From Siphonodentalium dalli (taxonomy: Eukaryota > Mollusca > Scaphopoda > Gadilida > Siphonodentaliidae): 64,000 bases of DNA. Every line of letters starts with the position of its first letter. The stretch's first letter is position 1. Below, piece by piece: positions 1 through 11,192 of the stretch. Below the pieces are notes generated by a model. The model searched no databases, was not told the DNA's origin, and saw only the letters and a list, made by a program, of their open reading frames with translations. The stretch is from assembly GCA_032622095.1 (NCBI GenBank), contig CP136061.1, positions 200,066,244 through 200,130,243 of the forward strand, in the 5' to 3' direction. A program made the translations under genes and the position numbers.

Positions 1-212
1 TATAACTTTTCTATGGAAGGGTTCAACCAGTAATGATCAGGAATATATGTATTTCTGATAGGGACACAATGTTTACAGACCAAAAAATTTGAAACTCGTC
101 GCAGTTGTCCAAGACGTACGTTTTAAATAGTAAACTCTCGTTTTCTTTTTCGCCACAATTCAGCATGACCCAGCATCATCATCATATCAAATTAGCAGCA
201 TGGTTCATATTG

Positions 213-345
213 TGCGTAAATATTCACGTATTGTCCTATTTGATTTATTTGATTCTGCAATCAGCCCATGATGAGCTTATACAGTTTTATCCCGTCGAAT
301 AGCGCGGGCCTCAGTGAACACACTTCATAAAGAGTGTGAATCTGT
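213..345 (-). repeat. Dispersed repeat, family A
   Basis: One of at least seven copies of a repeat whose core reads, with gaps, as a cttattt/aataag stretch, then acttatacccgttatt, then tggcgcgggccgcagtg, then a stretch ending in ataaagagcg. Related copies lie near 8600, 8850, 27430, 35440, 37590/38279 and 63219. The short reading frame here is an accident of the repeat. Called by eye from shared words; edges are approximate. Confidence 0.6.
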
Positions 346-689
346 TATTTTCGTGTCGATGAAAAGGGTAAATGGATTAAATACATTTAATGCCAACATG
401 GGCTTATTTCGTACTGAAATACACGTATACCCCATATTATACTGTCTTACCTGGTTTTACTGCTATTTTCACGAGAACCGGGTAGATATTGTGAGTATAT
501 ATATGCGCCCGCGGGCATTCAATGTTGGTGTGTTGATACTTCGTTTTTCTCGCCTGTAATTGTGTAGACCATATCGCAGTGACGTCACGTAAACATTATT
601 TGGAAATACATGTACTACCACCCACACACATGTAATATTTTGAAGTTTTTAACCGCATCCTCATGTTGCGGAGCCGAGACTATTGTTGA
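346..689. other. No gene seen
   Basis: Only short, codon-random open frames. Nothing recognisable. Confidence 0.6.
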
Positions 690-830
690 CAACAATTAAA
701 GTAATGAGAAACACTCAGGTAGGGTGGTCAAATATACATGAAGAATAATCTTGCTCAAAGTAGTTATTTTTAGGAATATTAATCCAAATTTTAACACACA
801 CATCGTATTTCTGATATATTAATTAAATGC
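690..830 (-). repeat. Dispersed repeat, family H
   Basis: The reverse complement matches 6165-6300: both contain acgatgtgtgt, then a tttgga stretch, then aaaaataactactttgagca. Two inverted copies of about 140 bp, origin unknown. Confidence 0.6.
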
Positions 831-1487
831 CATGACTCTCGATTGCGAAATCATTTGTTTGTTTATCGCCGATAATATTTACTATTCAGCGCATTTCATG
901 CAGACGATGATTTCTATCATCATGGAGTGGTATGGTCGATTTCTTTGGAATGTTCAGCGATGTTAGTAGAATATTAACATTCGCCAGTTTGGCATAGCGC
1001 ATGAGTACTAATTTATCAGTTTCACGTCCCCAACAAGTCACTAATATGTCTTTAAAGGCCGTTACATGGATTATATATTAAGTTGAATAGTTAGAATTCT
1101 TGATTATGTCATCCATACGATGGTGAATCGATCCATGTACTTTAGCACACGTGTGTTGTTTGTCGCCGGTGGAAACCGTTTCATCATCTGACGCAGATTG
1201 AAATTGATTTCACCCGATATCACAGACAAACTCGATCTACAGTTGCTTGATCCAAATGAGATTATAAAATTAAACGGACTGCTATTGACTGCTAATAATT
1301 GAGATTCAGTCGACACATATACATGTATGTTACCAGACTGGCACATGTGAACACAAATATTCTTCATATTGTCAATCTGAATTGACGATTGGTAAGAATT
1401 TACTGCTGGAACAGTGGCTGGAATGCTGGAACTTTAGACATTCAAAGGCCCAACAGCCAAATATTATATAACAATATATTATCGGGG
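831..1487. other. No gene seen
   Basis: AT-rich. The longest open frame (87 codons, minus strand, 1104-1367) shows no recognisable domain. Confidence 0.5.
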
Positions 1488-1696
1488 TTCACAATTAGAT
1501 AGCGATTGGTATTCAATCCGAATAAACGCGATGTTAGGACTGTATTTCCATCTGTTTCAGACAAATCCATTATTTGATCAAAAGTACATTCTGTATTGGG
1601 TTATCGCCCTTCCGATTAACTCATTTCGAAATAAAATCCTAACATCGCGTGGCACCTGTCACTCATATTGAGTACCAATCGCTATCTAATTGTGAA
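1488..1696. mobile_element. Palindromic MITE-like element
   Basis: About 209 bp with terminal inverted repeats beginning ttcacaattagatagcgatt; the right end carries the reverse complement at 1673-1696. An inner inverted pair (acgcgatgttagga at 1526-1539 and tcctaacatcgcgt at 1637-1650) shows the whole unit can fold back. No coding potential. No clear target duplication. Confidence 0.8.
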
Positions 1697-2799
1697 ACTC
1701 GATTAAGTATCTTTCGCTATTCAATCGCATGTGTATTAGGTGGGCTCAATGAACGGTCCGATTAAACACCAAATAATTCGTTCATTCCGATTTTCTCAAT
1801 GTTCGCTTAATACTCAAAGGAAAATGAGATATACTTGCCATCACCATCATTGCAAGTCACACAGGCATCGCGAAAATCCTCAAGATCATCCTCAACTAAT
1901 TAGTCGAAAACTATCACAATACACTCTTGATTATCTATCGCTTTTGGGCGACTGAATCATGGCCGTTCTTTAAAAGCGATCATCGAATTTATTTTCCAGG
2001 TTAAACGGGGTGGGGGGTTGGAAACTAATTTCAGGCACGTATGCTGATTTTTTCCTTTCGACCCTTGTTGAGACCCACCCATCCACGCGTCCAAATTTTT
2101 TTCCGTTTTCGGCAGCCCCCCCCCCCGACCATTTTTGGACACCTACCCCTTTTAACACTAAAACAGAGATTTGCGGGTGGAAATTCACTGTATATGAATT
2201 TATGTACATACTATTTGACATGTAAATAGAAACGTGTCATTTTGGGGTCATTTGGCAAAAAAAGCAACATGGCTGCCAGCGGCCATCTTGGATTTAAAAA
2301 TTCAATCCATTAGCATGGGCTACAGGCTATAATGTTTGTCTGATTATAATTTATGTTAATATTGACATTAAAATGTGTTTTAAGCCAAACTCATTGCAAA
2401 AACAGTCAAAAAGACTTGCAGGAAAACATAATTTGAGTTGCGAAAAACAAATTTTGTTGGTCCCATCGACCACTCCCCGGCATACGTGCCCGGAAAAAAT
2501 CCCCCCCCCCCCCCCCCGGGTTAAAAAAATAATTCAAAAAGTAATAAAGATGCAATCAGGGTTCCAGATTTATTTTATCCAAACCTATTTTACTTCTATT
2601 TAGATTTTACGTATAACATACCATGTTTGGAACGAGAATACCTACACAAGAGACGCTATCATGTTTTATTTCGAATTTTCTATGCATTTATTTGATATTA
2701 TTTCAATGTTTTTAGAGGGATTTCACAAATTAATTTGTTAATTTCTTTCAATAAATTCATGTACGGCTAGTTGGTGGGGCAAAAATTCGTCTCACAAAA
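1697..2799. other. Non-coding stretch with two poly-C runs
   Basis: Holds C-runs at 2116-2126 (11 C) and 2501-2517 (17 C). No convincing gene. The open frames at 2010-2229 are overlapping shadows on both strands. Confidence 0.5.
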
Positions 2800-2990
2800 C
2801 TAAGAACGACGATTATGATTACTGAGTACGACAATGCATGGACAATTGTACGCAGTGAGATTTTCGCTTCGATGGATCTACCAGATTAAGTAAAAAACAT
2901 ACAATAATCTGCTATTCATTCGACCAATTGAGGATAGTTGTCAGAGGCTTGATAGGATACAATACACACCATTACTTGACTATAAGTGTC
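2800..2990 (+). repeat. Dispersed repeat, family B
   Basis: Contains ctaccagatta and ccaattgaggatagttgtc. Related copies lie at 20280-20400 (same strand) and at 46440-46560 and 16195-16320 (opposite strand). Diverged, about 120-190 bp, no coding capacity. Confidence 0.6.
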
Positions 2991-2999
2991 TGTATCATT

Positions 3000-4429
3000 A
3001 AAGGACGGTTTGGTACTAACCAGACACATTGATATCGTACCCGGTTTGACGTTTGCTGACGTAGTACCCCAATTCGATGACATAGTACCTTAAACCTATG
3101 TGAAATCTCTATTTTTGGCCTGAGAATGCATGGGCGAACGGCGAACGATTAGTTTGAAATCATTGACTTGTAAAAAACGAGAACTTTCTTGACATATCTA
3201 ATAGCACCCCTTTCTTAATATGACACAAACCAAATCGCTTAATCCATTAGCAGATATCCTGGGAAATTTGTTAGTACTTTCGATCTGACATTTTCTCGAT
3301 AGTCTGCGACAGCACGCAAGTCAAGGGTAATTATTTCCAGTCGAATGCTTACATGTCTCCGGTCTACTCAGGAAAGCAATATAACAACATATGAAGTGTG
3401 TTGTTAGCACGAAGGAGGGTGTGATATTGCGCACGCATGCGTACTTATCAGGGTGTTGGACGTTTTCCTTCCATTGCATATTTTGCTATCAAAACAAAGG
3501 CTATATAAAAGGGATTCTCCTGGAAACTCAATCGAAAGGACATAGCGCATTAATCTCAATACGTCATCCAGCGATAGCGAGCGAACTGGTTTTATGCTCG
3601 TTGTCATGGGCGTGGCTAGATATTGCCCGTTGAAGGTTGGGATGTCCACCTTAGAAAATCCAACTACACCCTCGAACCAAACCCAAACCCGGGATGTTCA
3701 GTTTGATCGGTAGCCCCAGTCTTTTGTAAATTTCCAACCTGACGCCCCCCCCCCCCTTAGGTGGGAAATTTCCAGTGACTGACGGTTGAAGTTAGAATTT
3801 CTCAAAGAAGTTGCTAATTAGAAAGAAAATCATTCTTGCACTAAGATGGATGGTTTCCTGATCAACAACAAAAACATATTGTTTTAGCCATGGGTCTGCA
3901 AATTTGTGAGACCCATGCATCTCTGACCGCTTGAAAACTTGTACAAGTGAATAATGACGTTTGTGTATTAGGATATTTTAATGAACTAATTTAGATATAA
4001 CGTGACATGCTATTGTGCAACACCATATGTTGGACATAAGAGCACCTTGCAAATCTACTACCTCTTTGATCCACCGACTCCAACTGTTCTCGAGTGGAGG
4101 ACACCAACTCTCTTGTCAAATAAGTCAAAGCAGTTGGCAATTGAATTTTTCAACAGTTTAATGGGTAACCGTGACAGACAGTTGTCCGGATTTTTATGTG
4201 TTCCCCAGGAGTGGATCGATATTGTTAAATGAGAATTGTATGAACTCTGTAATAGGGCTCCAATCATTCATATTAAGCAATTGAGACACGACACACCATT
4301 ATTGATTGCAGACTGAAAGCACTAGACCTTTCATCTGAAGTTGTATGAAATATTCAGTGCTACCGTCCGAAACTCAGATGGATTCCCCTTGCAAAGTTGA
4401 AGCCTTACACTGTCGCGTACAGTATACTG
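3000..4429. other. No gene seen
   Basis: Includes a 12-C run at 3745-3756. Open frames are under 82 codons and overlap on both strands at 3391-3649, which argues against coding. Confidence 0.5.
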
Positions 4430-4850
4430 AATAATAATAATGTATAGCATTTGTAAAACGCATTTCCCATGAGGCACAAAGCGCTCAATGTTTTTTACAA
4501 TTACTACCCTGATGAGCCTGAACATTCAGTAACCATCTACTGCTCCCCGGGGACAGGGGAGGTACAGCCGGGAGTATTCCAGGATACCATATGGCTACCA
4601 TACTGACAAGATCTTTCACTGCTCATTATCGGGTACCCTTAAAACGCATGGGTGGTGCAAAGCAGACACAGTACGAGCGACCTTGCTCTAGGGTCACAAC
4701 TTGGCGCGAGATTCAAACAGTGTACAATCCAACAATTGCACATCGCTCAAAGCGACCAAGCCACTGTTGTATGGAAACACACAATAGGCCACCAGCCGGC
4801 CGCGAACTCACGAAGTCCAACGCGCTAACCACTGGACTACGGAGATCCAC
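4430..4850 (-). mobile_element. tRNA-derived SINE with Deu-like 3' tail
   Basis: Read on the minus strand, the element opens with ggatctccgtagtccagtgg. This contains a pol III A box (TAGTCCAGTGGTTA, complement of 4826-4839), with a B-box-like GAGTTCGCGGCC at about 4798-4809. It ends in gagcgctttgtgcc, then gcgttttacaaatgc and a short ATT tail at 4430-4440. That ending resembles the Deu-domain tail of several SINE families (recalled, not searched). A-to-B spacing is short for a functional promoter. No target duplication found. The 106-codon plus-strand frame at 4591-4911 lies mostly inside it and is not a gene. Confidence 0.72.
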
Positions 4851-5282
4851 CGGACCACGGCTCTCGAATGTTATTTGCACGATATTCACAACTACGACTG
4901 TTATCTTATAGCCACATTCTTTGGAAAGAGAATCTTTATACCACCCGATTGATTTAGTTATCCAAAATATGTATTCAGCAACCTCTTCGCTGCTATGACG
5001 GACGTAAACGTGTTATATGTTATATGGTATGTAGTACATGCGGACCAAAGTAGTACCTGAATTGTTATTTACATTGAATACACTTCACTGTCATAACATA
5101 AATAAGTTTCCAGGTTTTGAACTAGTGGAGTATGATCTCTGCGGGCGTAGCCAGAGTGGAAATCCATGACATGATCTAGTTGGAACTGAGACGTGACACA
5201 ACGAAGATCTAGAGCAGAGTGTGTGATATGTTGTAGAACGATTTAATGTCATTTAGTTGATATATCTGCGATAATTTTGATA
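4851..5282. other. No gene seen
   Basis: Lies between two SINEs; nothing recognisable. Confidence 0.5.
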
Positions 5283-5620
5283 GACACTAGCAGTAATTAT
5301 TGATTGTTGACGTTTAATGTCGTTTCAGCAACTAAGGCCATATCACGACATTTTCCAGTTTTAGTGAGGGAGGAAATCAGCACAATTACGGCTAATCTAA
5401 TAGTGATTTCAATGGCTGATAAACTCGTCAACCATCATGTACGGTAAACCACCGGCCATCGGCGAGTAATTGGCAACACCACCAGTTAACGTTTTTGAAT
5501 TACAAAGTCCGCGATGGAAACAGGTGGATTTGAACCCTTATCGCCAGTAATGGAGTGCGAGGTCGCTTGGATTTGTACCACTTACCGACTGAGCCACCGA
5601 GGCCCCGACACTAGCAGTAA
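5283..5620 (-). mobile_element. tRNA-derived SINE with 14-bp target duplication
   Basis: The body at 5297-5606 is flanked by perfect direct copies of gacactagcagtaa (5283-5296 and 5607-5620), the signature of target-primed insertion. On the minus strand it starts ggggcctcggtggctcagtc. The A box is TGGCTCAGTCGGT (complement of 5584-5596) and the B box GGTTCAAATCC (complement of 5526-5536). Its 3' end runs through gctgaaacgac, attaaacgtcaac and aatcaataa, recalling the tails of invertebrate SINEs that end in repeated aatca/ctca units. The perfect duplication suggests a fairly recent insertion. Confidence 0.85.
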
Positions 5621-6164
5621 AGGCACACACGGCTCTCGAAATGGCTACACATATGATAAATCGTGGAAGTATAAAACCATCACCGTACCAAGAAGATCGG
5701 AAAATTTATTGACTTTGTCCTTCTGTTGATTATCAATAATTCTTTGATAATGATATTTTACATACATGTATTGAAACAATCGTGTTGTCAACAGTGCAGC
5801 ATAAGACATATTATCTATTAAAAGTTGGTCTAAGTTAGATCAGATGTTGAGGGTACATGTATATACAGTTAGAAAAGGTCAGAATTGAAAGATGTGCTAC
5901 AAAACAATTTTTCAAATGAATACAACAAATATGCATTCGGCGATGTGTGTTGATAACATGACTGGTACTGTGACTGTAAAGTGTGCATAACACTGGTCTC
6001 AACACGCGAAATTTCGCTAAATATTGGAGAATTATCAATAATTAATATAAGAATAAACATCTATTTCTCCAGGTTCTCTATGGCAATGTTTTACACGTTT
6101 ATAATTGTTACACATTTACCCCTCTGCGGTGGCCTCATATACTTCCCTTTAATTTGTCACTCAG
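5621..6164. other. No gene seen
   Basis: Short opposing frames only (5835-6060 minus, 5981-6247 plus). Confidence 0.5.
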
Positions 6165-6300
6165 TTGATATTTGGTATAAGAATGACGATGTGTGTTGCC
6201 AATTTGGATACAATATTTGTAAAAATAACTACTTTGAGCAAGATTAATCTCCATTTCTATTTGATCACCATACCGCAGTGTTTCACATCACTTTAATTTA
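6165..6300 (+). repeat. Dispersed repeat, family H
   Basis: Inverted relative to the copy at 690-830; shares aaaaataactactttgagca. Confidence 0.6.
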
Positions 6301-6392
6301 CATGACATCATGGTGTTGTTTTTTGGCGATTTTGTAATACCTGCGTCGAGCAAGCGTAAACACTGAGGCACAGCAGTGTGTTTCAAATAATG

Positions 6393-6530
6393 TTAAAGAT
6401 AGTGTATCTCTTCATAACACTCTTTATATAATTACCGGGGTATAAAATAATAAATATGAATCGAAGGCTTTTGCCCGGAAACGCTTCTATAAATTAATAT
6501 TGATTTGATTTAGATCTTTACTGTATAATA
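6393..6530. mobile_element. Left end of a TTAA element (family I), truncated
   Basis: Starts TTAA-AGATAGTGTATCTCTT and continues accggggtataaaataa and atatgaatcgaagg, matching the left arm of the element at 9063-9590. I could not find the matching right end. Confidence 0.6.
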
Positions 6531-7235
6531 TATACAACCTTTCTGGACAGGTTTACGAGGTATTTTTAGAACAAATTCTTCATGCTCGCTTGGAGCGTAG
6601 GAAGAGAGAAGAGAGAACCTTATTTTGTTAGCACTCTTCATTGAGGCAACTGTAATTTCGATGCAGATATTTTGCAGGAATAGACCAGTGTATTTTGCCT
6701 TTAGTGACAAATAATATACACAACCTTCAGATTTGTCTCTTGTATTCACAGACAAAGGTATTGAAAGTCTTGAAATCGGGTTAAAAAAAATAATATATAT
6801 ATTGTTGTAATTGTGGCCCGGAAGAGATACAACATTTTAAAGACTTTTTCATTGTTAACACACAATGCACATCGCTTCTTTAAAACGGAGGATCGATGAT
6901 ACCGTACATGATGCGATGGATGTCTAGTGGTTCTATATATATAGAAAGGAACTAGTCTAGACAACGAAAATCAAGCAGTTATATATCGCTGCATGCTGAG
7001 TCTTAAAAATGGTATTTAAAACGTTAACTGCTAGCTATAGCTCATCAATTAACTGAGCACGCGACTCCAAGCATGGATGACATACGGAGACCAACATCAC
7101 AGATCAATATTGGGGACATGGGCTCATTGTGTTCAGTGTTCCGGTTCTGGTCTTGCTTGGGAAATGTTTTGTTTCGTCAATTTATTCTCTAACACAGGAA
7201 CCGTGATCTGAAGTGTCTCACATGCATGTAATGCC
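6531..7235. other. No gene seen
   Basis: Minus-strand frames of 72-81 codons have no recognisable domain. Confidence 0.5.
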
Positions 7236-7623
7236 TTAACCCTTTACCCAACAAACCGGCCAAAACCGGCCAAATAAAGCTTCAACAGCCTAAAATATCT
7301 TCGGTCTGTCTCAATAGAACCATACAAATATGGATATCATTGGAACCGGCTCATTGACCACATTGTGATAGTTACAGTTATGCCCTGTGCCAATGCATTC
7401 TCTTATATATGCGAGTCGACCATAGGTCGCCTCGCATATATAAGAGAATGCATTGGCCTAAAAAAAATCTTTTTACCATTTTTTCTTACATTCTTTAACA
7501 ATTTTATAATTTTTAATGTGTTAAGCCAATGCATTCTCTTATATATGCGAGGCGACCTGTTGTCGACTCGCATATATAAGAGAATGAATTGGCACAGGGC
7601 CCTTCTGTTGGGTAAAGGGTTAA
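7236..7623. mobile_element. piggyBac-type MITE with two internal hairpins (subfamily A)
   Basis: Bounded by TTAA-CCCTTTACCCAAC on the left (7236-7252) and its exact reverse complement on the right (7607-7623). A TTAA target plus CCC-starting ends is the hallmark of piggyBac-superfamily non-autonomous elements. Inside are two hairpins of about 69 bp (7389-7457 and 7525-7593), both built from gccaatgcattctctt and atatatgcgag, separated by an AT-rich spacer. No transposase. Frames on both strands (7365-7670) simply read the palindrome. Confidence 0.88.
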
Positions 7624-8530
7624 CTAAAACACACGGCAACAAAGCCCGTGCTTATTTGTCTTTCACATAATGAAGGTTTGTCGACAACAGACACTGGAAA
7701 TAATACACCACATCTGCATGTGTATGAATTTAATCCTTCACAGACACAACTCATTGTAGATCGGGATATTGAAGAATAACGTGGTACTCGTCTCCAAGCT
7801 CAGTGCTTATAATAACCACACCGACATAGACAATTAGCCTTGTTGCTCGGCAGTTCGATTATTCTAAGAAAATGCACATGAAATCGATTGATCTGGAACG
7901 TTGCCTGGTGTAATAAACGCAGACCACATATCTTTACAAGGGCTAATTGTAACTAGTCATTGATTATTTCCCTTTAGAATACAATATATACATTCTTCTG
8001 ATGGTCGTCGACAAATATAAATAAACCCTAAATAGCTATTTGTGTACACGTACGTGTGTGTCCATCACAAAAATAATTATGGTGCCCAATGGAGTTTTCT
8101 TGTCAACATTATTAAGTTATTATACAATTTTGTGTGCAATATTTGTTTTTCTTGTACGAATCCAGGTTATGGTGAAAAGTCATAGCGACTTTTCACCACA
8201 ACTGGACGAGTACAAGAAAACACTACTCTACACAACATTGTATACTGCCATTTATATTATCCATCTATATGTTCATCCAAAAGACGTCACCGGGAGTCCC
8301 GATACTTTTTATAAAAATATTTCGATTCGAGTCCAATGACTTTCGGGAGTCCAATATTAGTTTTTCCCGGATTATCATGTGACGGATTTTGTCCAATCAG
8401 AAATAGTATTAGTTAAGGGGTGGATAATAATAACACTTGAACCACGTGTATAATTGTACGATGTTGTCGTGCTTCTGTTATCAAAATATGTCGAAAAAAT
8501 TACATATAACTTGCTGAAACGGGCTTCCTT
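7624..8530. other. No gene seen
   Basis: A 99-codon plus frame (8040-8339) with hydrophobic stretches has no recognisable family and no supporting signals. Confidence 0.45.
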
Positions 8531-9060
8531 CGGGAGCCTTTATCCAGCGTCGGAGGGGCATGTGGCCCATTTGTGCGGCATGGACTTCGCGCACATTCGG
8601 ACCTAAATATTCACATTGGTTCATATTCGACTTATTCGATTCTGAAATAAGCCAAGCCCATAGTTGACTTATACCCGTTATTCTGTTGGAAGGCACAGGC
8701 CACAGTAAAAACACATATATAAAGGGCCTATATCTGGTCTGCAAATATGTTCATATGTTCACATTGAACCTATATAGTCGGGAGCCTTTATCCAGCGTCG
8801 GAGGGGAATGTGGCCCATTTGTGCGGTATGGGCTTCGCGCACATTCGGACCTAAATATTCACATTGGTTCATATTCGACTTATTCGATTCTGAAATAAGC
8901 CAAGCCCATAGTTGACTTATGCCCGTTATTCTGTTGGAAGGCACAGGCCACAGTAAAACACATATATAAAGGGCCTATATCTGGTCTGCAAATATGTTCA
9001 TATGTTCACATTGAACCTAAATATTCACATCTATTTGATTCTGAAATAGGCCCTTAGTGA
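8531..9060 (-). repeat. Tandem duplication of a family A repeat
   Basis: Unit of 248 bp: copy 1 at 8531-8778, copy 2 at 8779-9017, then a partial third copy to about 9060. Each starts cgggagcctttatccagcgt and contains the family A core. Copies differ by only a few substitutions, so the duplication is recent. Short pieces of the leading segment recur at 16025-16080 (inverted) and 38630. Confidence 0.85.
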
Positions 9061-9062
9061 GC

Positions 9063-9590
9063 TTAAAGATGGATTATCTCTTTAAATAATTTTTTTTAAA
9101 TAGTTGCGTGGGTATAAAATAATAGATATGAACTGAAGACCTATGTCCGGAAAAGCTTCTATCAATTAATATTGATTTTATTTCGAATATTAAATCGGGC
9201 CCATTTATGTTACTATTTTTAGAACCGACCATTCGGATGAGACCGTATTGCGACATAGAGCACTGGGCTGTTCCTACGGCTACGCAACGAATGTCAAATG
9301 TCACAGATTGGTTGTTTGTATTGTTTTGTTCCACAGATATAAGCGATAATGAGTATAATTAACGTTTATTTGTGACAAAATTGCACAATATAATTTCTGG
9401 TCTCTGTTAACAGTAACCACTATTGTTCGTTAGCTGAACAAACACACCTGTTTAGACCAGAAAATATTCGAAATAAAATTAATATTAATCGATAGGAGCA
9501 TTTACGGACAGGAGTCTTCGATTCAAATCTAATATTTTATACCCCGGTAACTATATAATACATGTTTACAAAGAGATAATCTACCTTTAA
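9063..9590. mobile_element. TTAA-flanked MITE (family I)
   Basis: Begins TTAA-AGATGGATTATCTC (9063) and ends GAGATAATCTACCT-TTAA (9590). Long inverted arms of about 120 bp extend inward through ggtataaaataatagat on one side and its diverged complement on the other, ending near ttatttcgaata. No coding capacity. Confidence 0.8.
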
Positions 9591-9639
9591 TTGTGTTTTG
9601 TTTATTTAATTAATTAATTTTTAAAAATAATTTTTTTTA

Positions 9640-9760
9640 AACACTAACGGCGTTATAACCTCCGACAGGGTACCCCGAGTCACCACACCAAATTTGGCTG
9701 AAATCGGTCAAGGGATCTGGGAGAAAAATCGAACAGACAGCCGGAGACAGATCCTGCTCT
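9640..9760 (+). repeat. Dispersed repeat, family D
   Basis: Holds ggcgttataacctccg, then gagtcaccacaccaaatttgg and a cagacag stretch. A diverged inverted copy lies at 15180-15280. Confidence 0.7.
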
Positions 9761-9822
9761 ACTATATATTTTGAGAACTACGTATATATATGTGTGTGTA
9801 TATACTTTATAGAATCGAAAAC

Positions 9823-9897
9823 GGCTGCACCGATCGAGACCAAACTTCCCATCTAATTACACGACTGCACCGATCGAGACCAAACTTCCCATCTAAG
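9823..9897 (+). repeat. Two-copy 43-bp direct repeat
   Basis: The segment ctgcaccgatcgagaccaaa with following cttcccatctaa occurs twice, 43 bp apart. No function visible. Confidence 0.85.
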
Positions 9898-10074
9898 GGT
9901 AAAAACCCAACATCGTCGCGCCGTTTTTGGAGAAGCTCCGAGCACCCGTTCTCCACTTCCAGACACAAAAATGACCGCCCTTGGCACTGTGGAGTTAATC
10001 GCGTTGATAGTTAAAGAGCGTTCGTATCAGCAGTGTCGTTGATAAAGAGCGAATGCGTGTAGTGTGATTCTTAC

Positions 10075-10115
10075 GTCTGGGTCCAGGCGTGAGCGTCTGG
10101 GTCCAGGCGTGAGCG
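10075..10115 (+). repeat. Short tandem repeat
   Basis: gtctgggtccaggcgtgagc is repeated twice, with a third degenerate copy to about 10137. Confidence 0.8.
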
Positions 10116-10137
10116 TGACTGTATCCAGACATGAGCG

Positions 10138-10825
10138 TGTTGTGTGATTCTTACGTACTTAGGGCTTCCTAGGAAGGGGGGAGACAGTTTTTCCGCCCGA
10201 GGTGATCTTCACCTTGAAACGGGTACCCACAAATGATATATGTGTGTGTCCTTTATAGACTCAAACCGATTGAGCTTAAACTTGCTACCTAGGGGTACTT
10301 TTGTGTTTTGTGAGGGAAGTATCATGGACGGGTTAAATTGTGACCTCGACCTGACCTTTACCTTGAAAATGATCAATTCAAGGTCAAATCGGCTAAAACT
10401 GGCGGATTTCGACGAAATTTTACACCTAGGTGCAGCATACGTGTCTCGGAAGCTGTTGCAATTGCTTTTTCGAACAAAGCCATGAGACGAACCACGCCAG
10501 TGGCGGGCTAACCTGCTAGTCTTACATATATAGACATAATACAATGTGAAATTTATTCCAGAACCGATCACATCAAAAAGAAATAATGACGCCCAATTTT
10601 CCCAGGATGATGTAACTATACTAAAGAGCGCCCATTGCTACTTGTTTCTAATATGGTAAACATAGAGTATTCGGCTGAATGAATCACGTACATGTTCTTG
10701 TGTCTGTCTATTCGCCCGGGAACTGCGTGTGTATATGACATTTGTATTTCGGTTCTGTAATTATCCTTCTCTGTTCTGGAACTAATGGATTTTTTCCCGA
10801 CTGCCTGAGACTGGCCTTGAGTAAC
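10138..10825. other. No gene seen
   Basis: Contains a gacctcgacctgacctttac-type stretch near 10340 and opposing frames of 81 and 120 codons (10209-10571) that exclude each other; neither resembles a known protein. Confidence 0.5.
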
Positions 10826-11192
10826 TTAAAGGCACGGATGGCCTTCTCTATGGGTTAACTTAGTCACATCCGTTAAAACTTCCATACACAAAATGAATAT
10901 TAAAATATAGGCACACTGTGTTCTTACACCAATAATAAATATCGCGTAAAAAGTAAGCTACAGTCAAGTTAGTACGGTTTTGTTATGTAAACAAAAGCCA
11001 AAAACGTTACAGAACCTGGCTTTTGTTTACATAAAGCATATGAACTTGACAATAACAGACTATTTACGCGATATCTCTGATTGGTATAAGAACAAAATAT
11101 GTCTATATTTTAATATTCTTTCTGTTTATTGCAGTTTTAATGGGTGACTATTTTAGCAGCATGCCCACCACGAATGCCTTCCGTGCCTTTAA
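10826..11192. mobile_element. TTAA-flanked MITE (family C), complete
   Basis: Left end TTAA-AGGCACGGATGGCC, right end CCGTGCCT-TTAA. Inside is a second inverted pair: aaacaaaagcc and ggcttttgttta around 10990-11033, with tatcgcgtaaa and tttacgcgata further out. The TTAA target site points to the piggyBac superfamily. Relatives lie at 27582, 33966 and 34768. Confidence 0.85.

Noticed and set aside
4591-4911. 106-codon plus-strand frame
   Set aside because: Mostly within the minus-strand SINE.
5512-5606. Possible tRNA gene
   Set aside because: A and B boxes are present but it is the head of a SINE with a target duplication, and I see no proper tRNA fold.
10209-10571. 120-codon minus-strand frame
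   Set aside because: Opposed by an overlapping plus frame and rich in simple repeat words; no domain.
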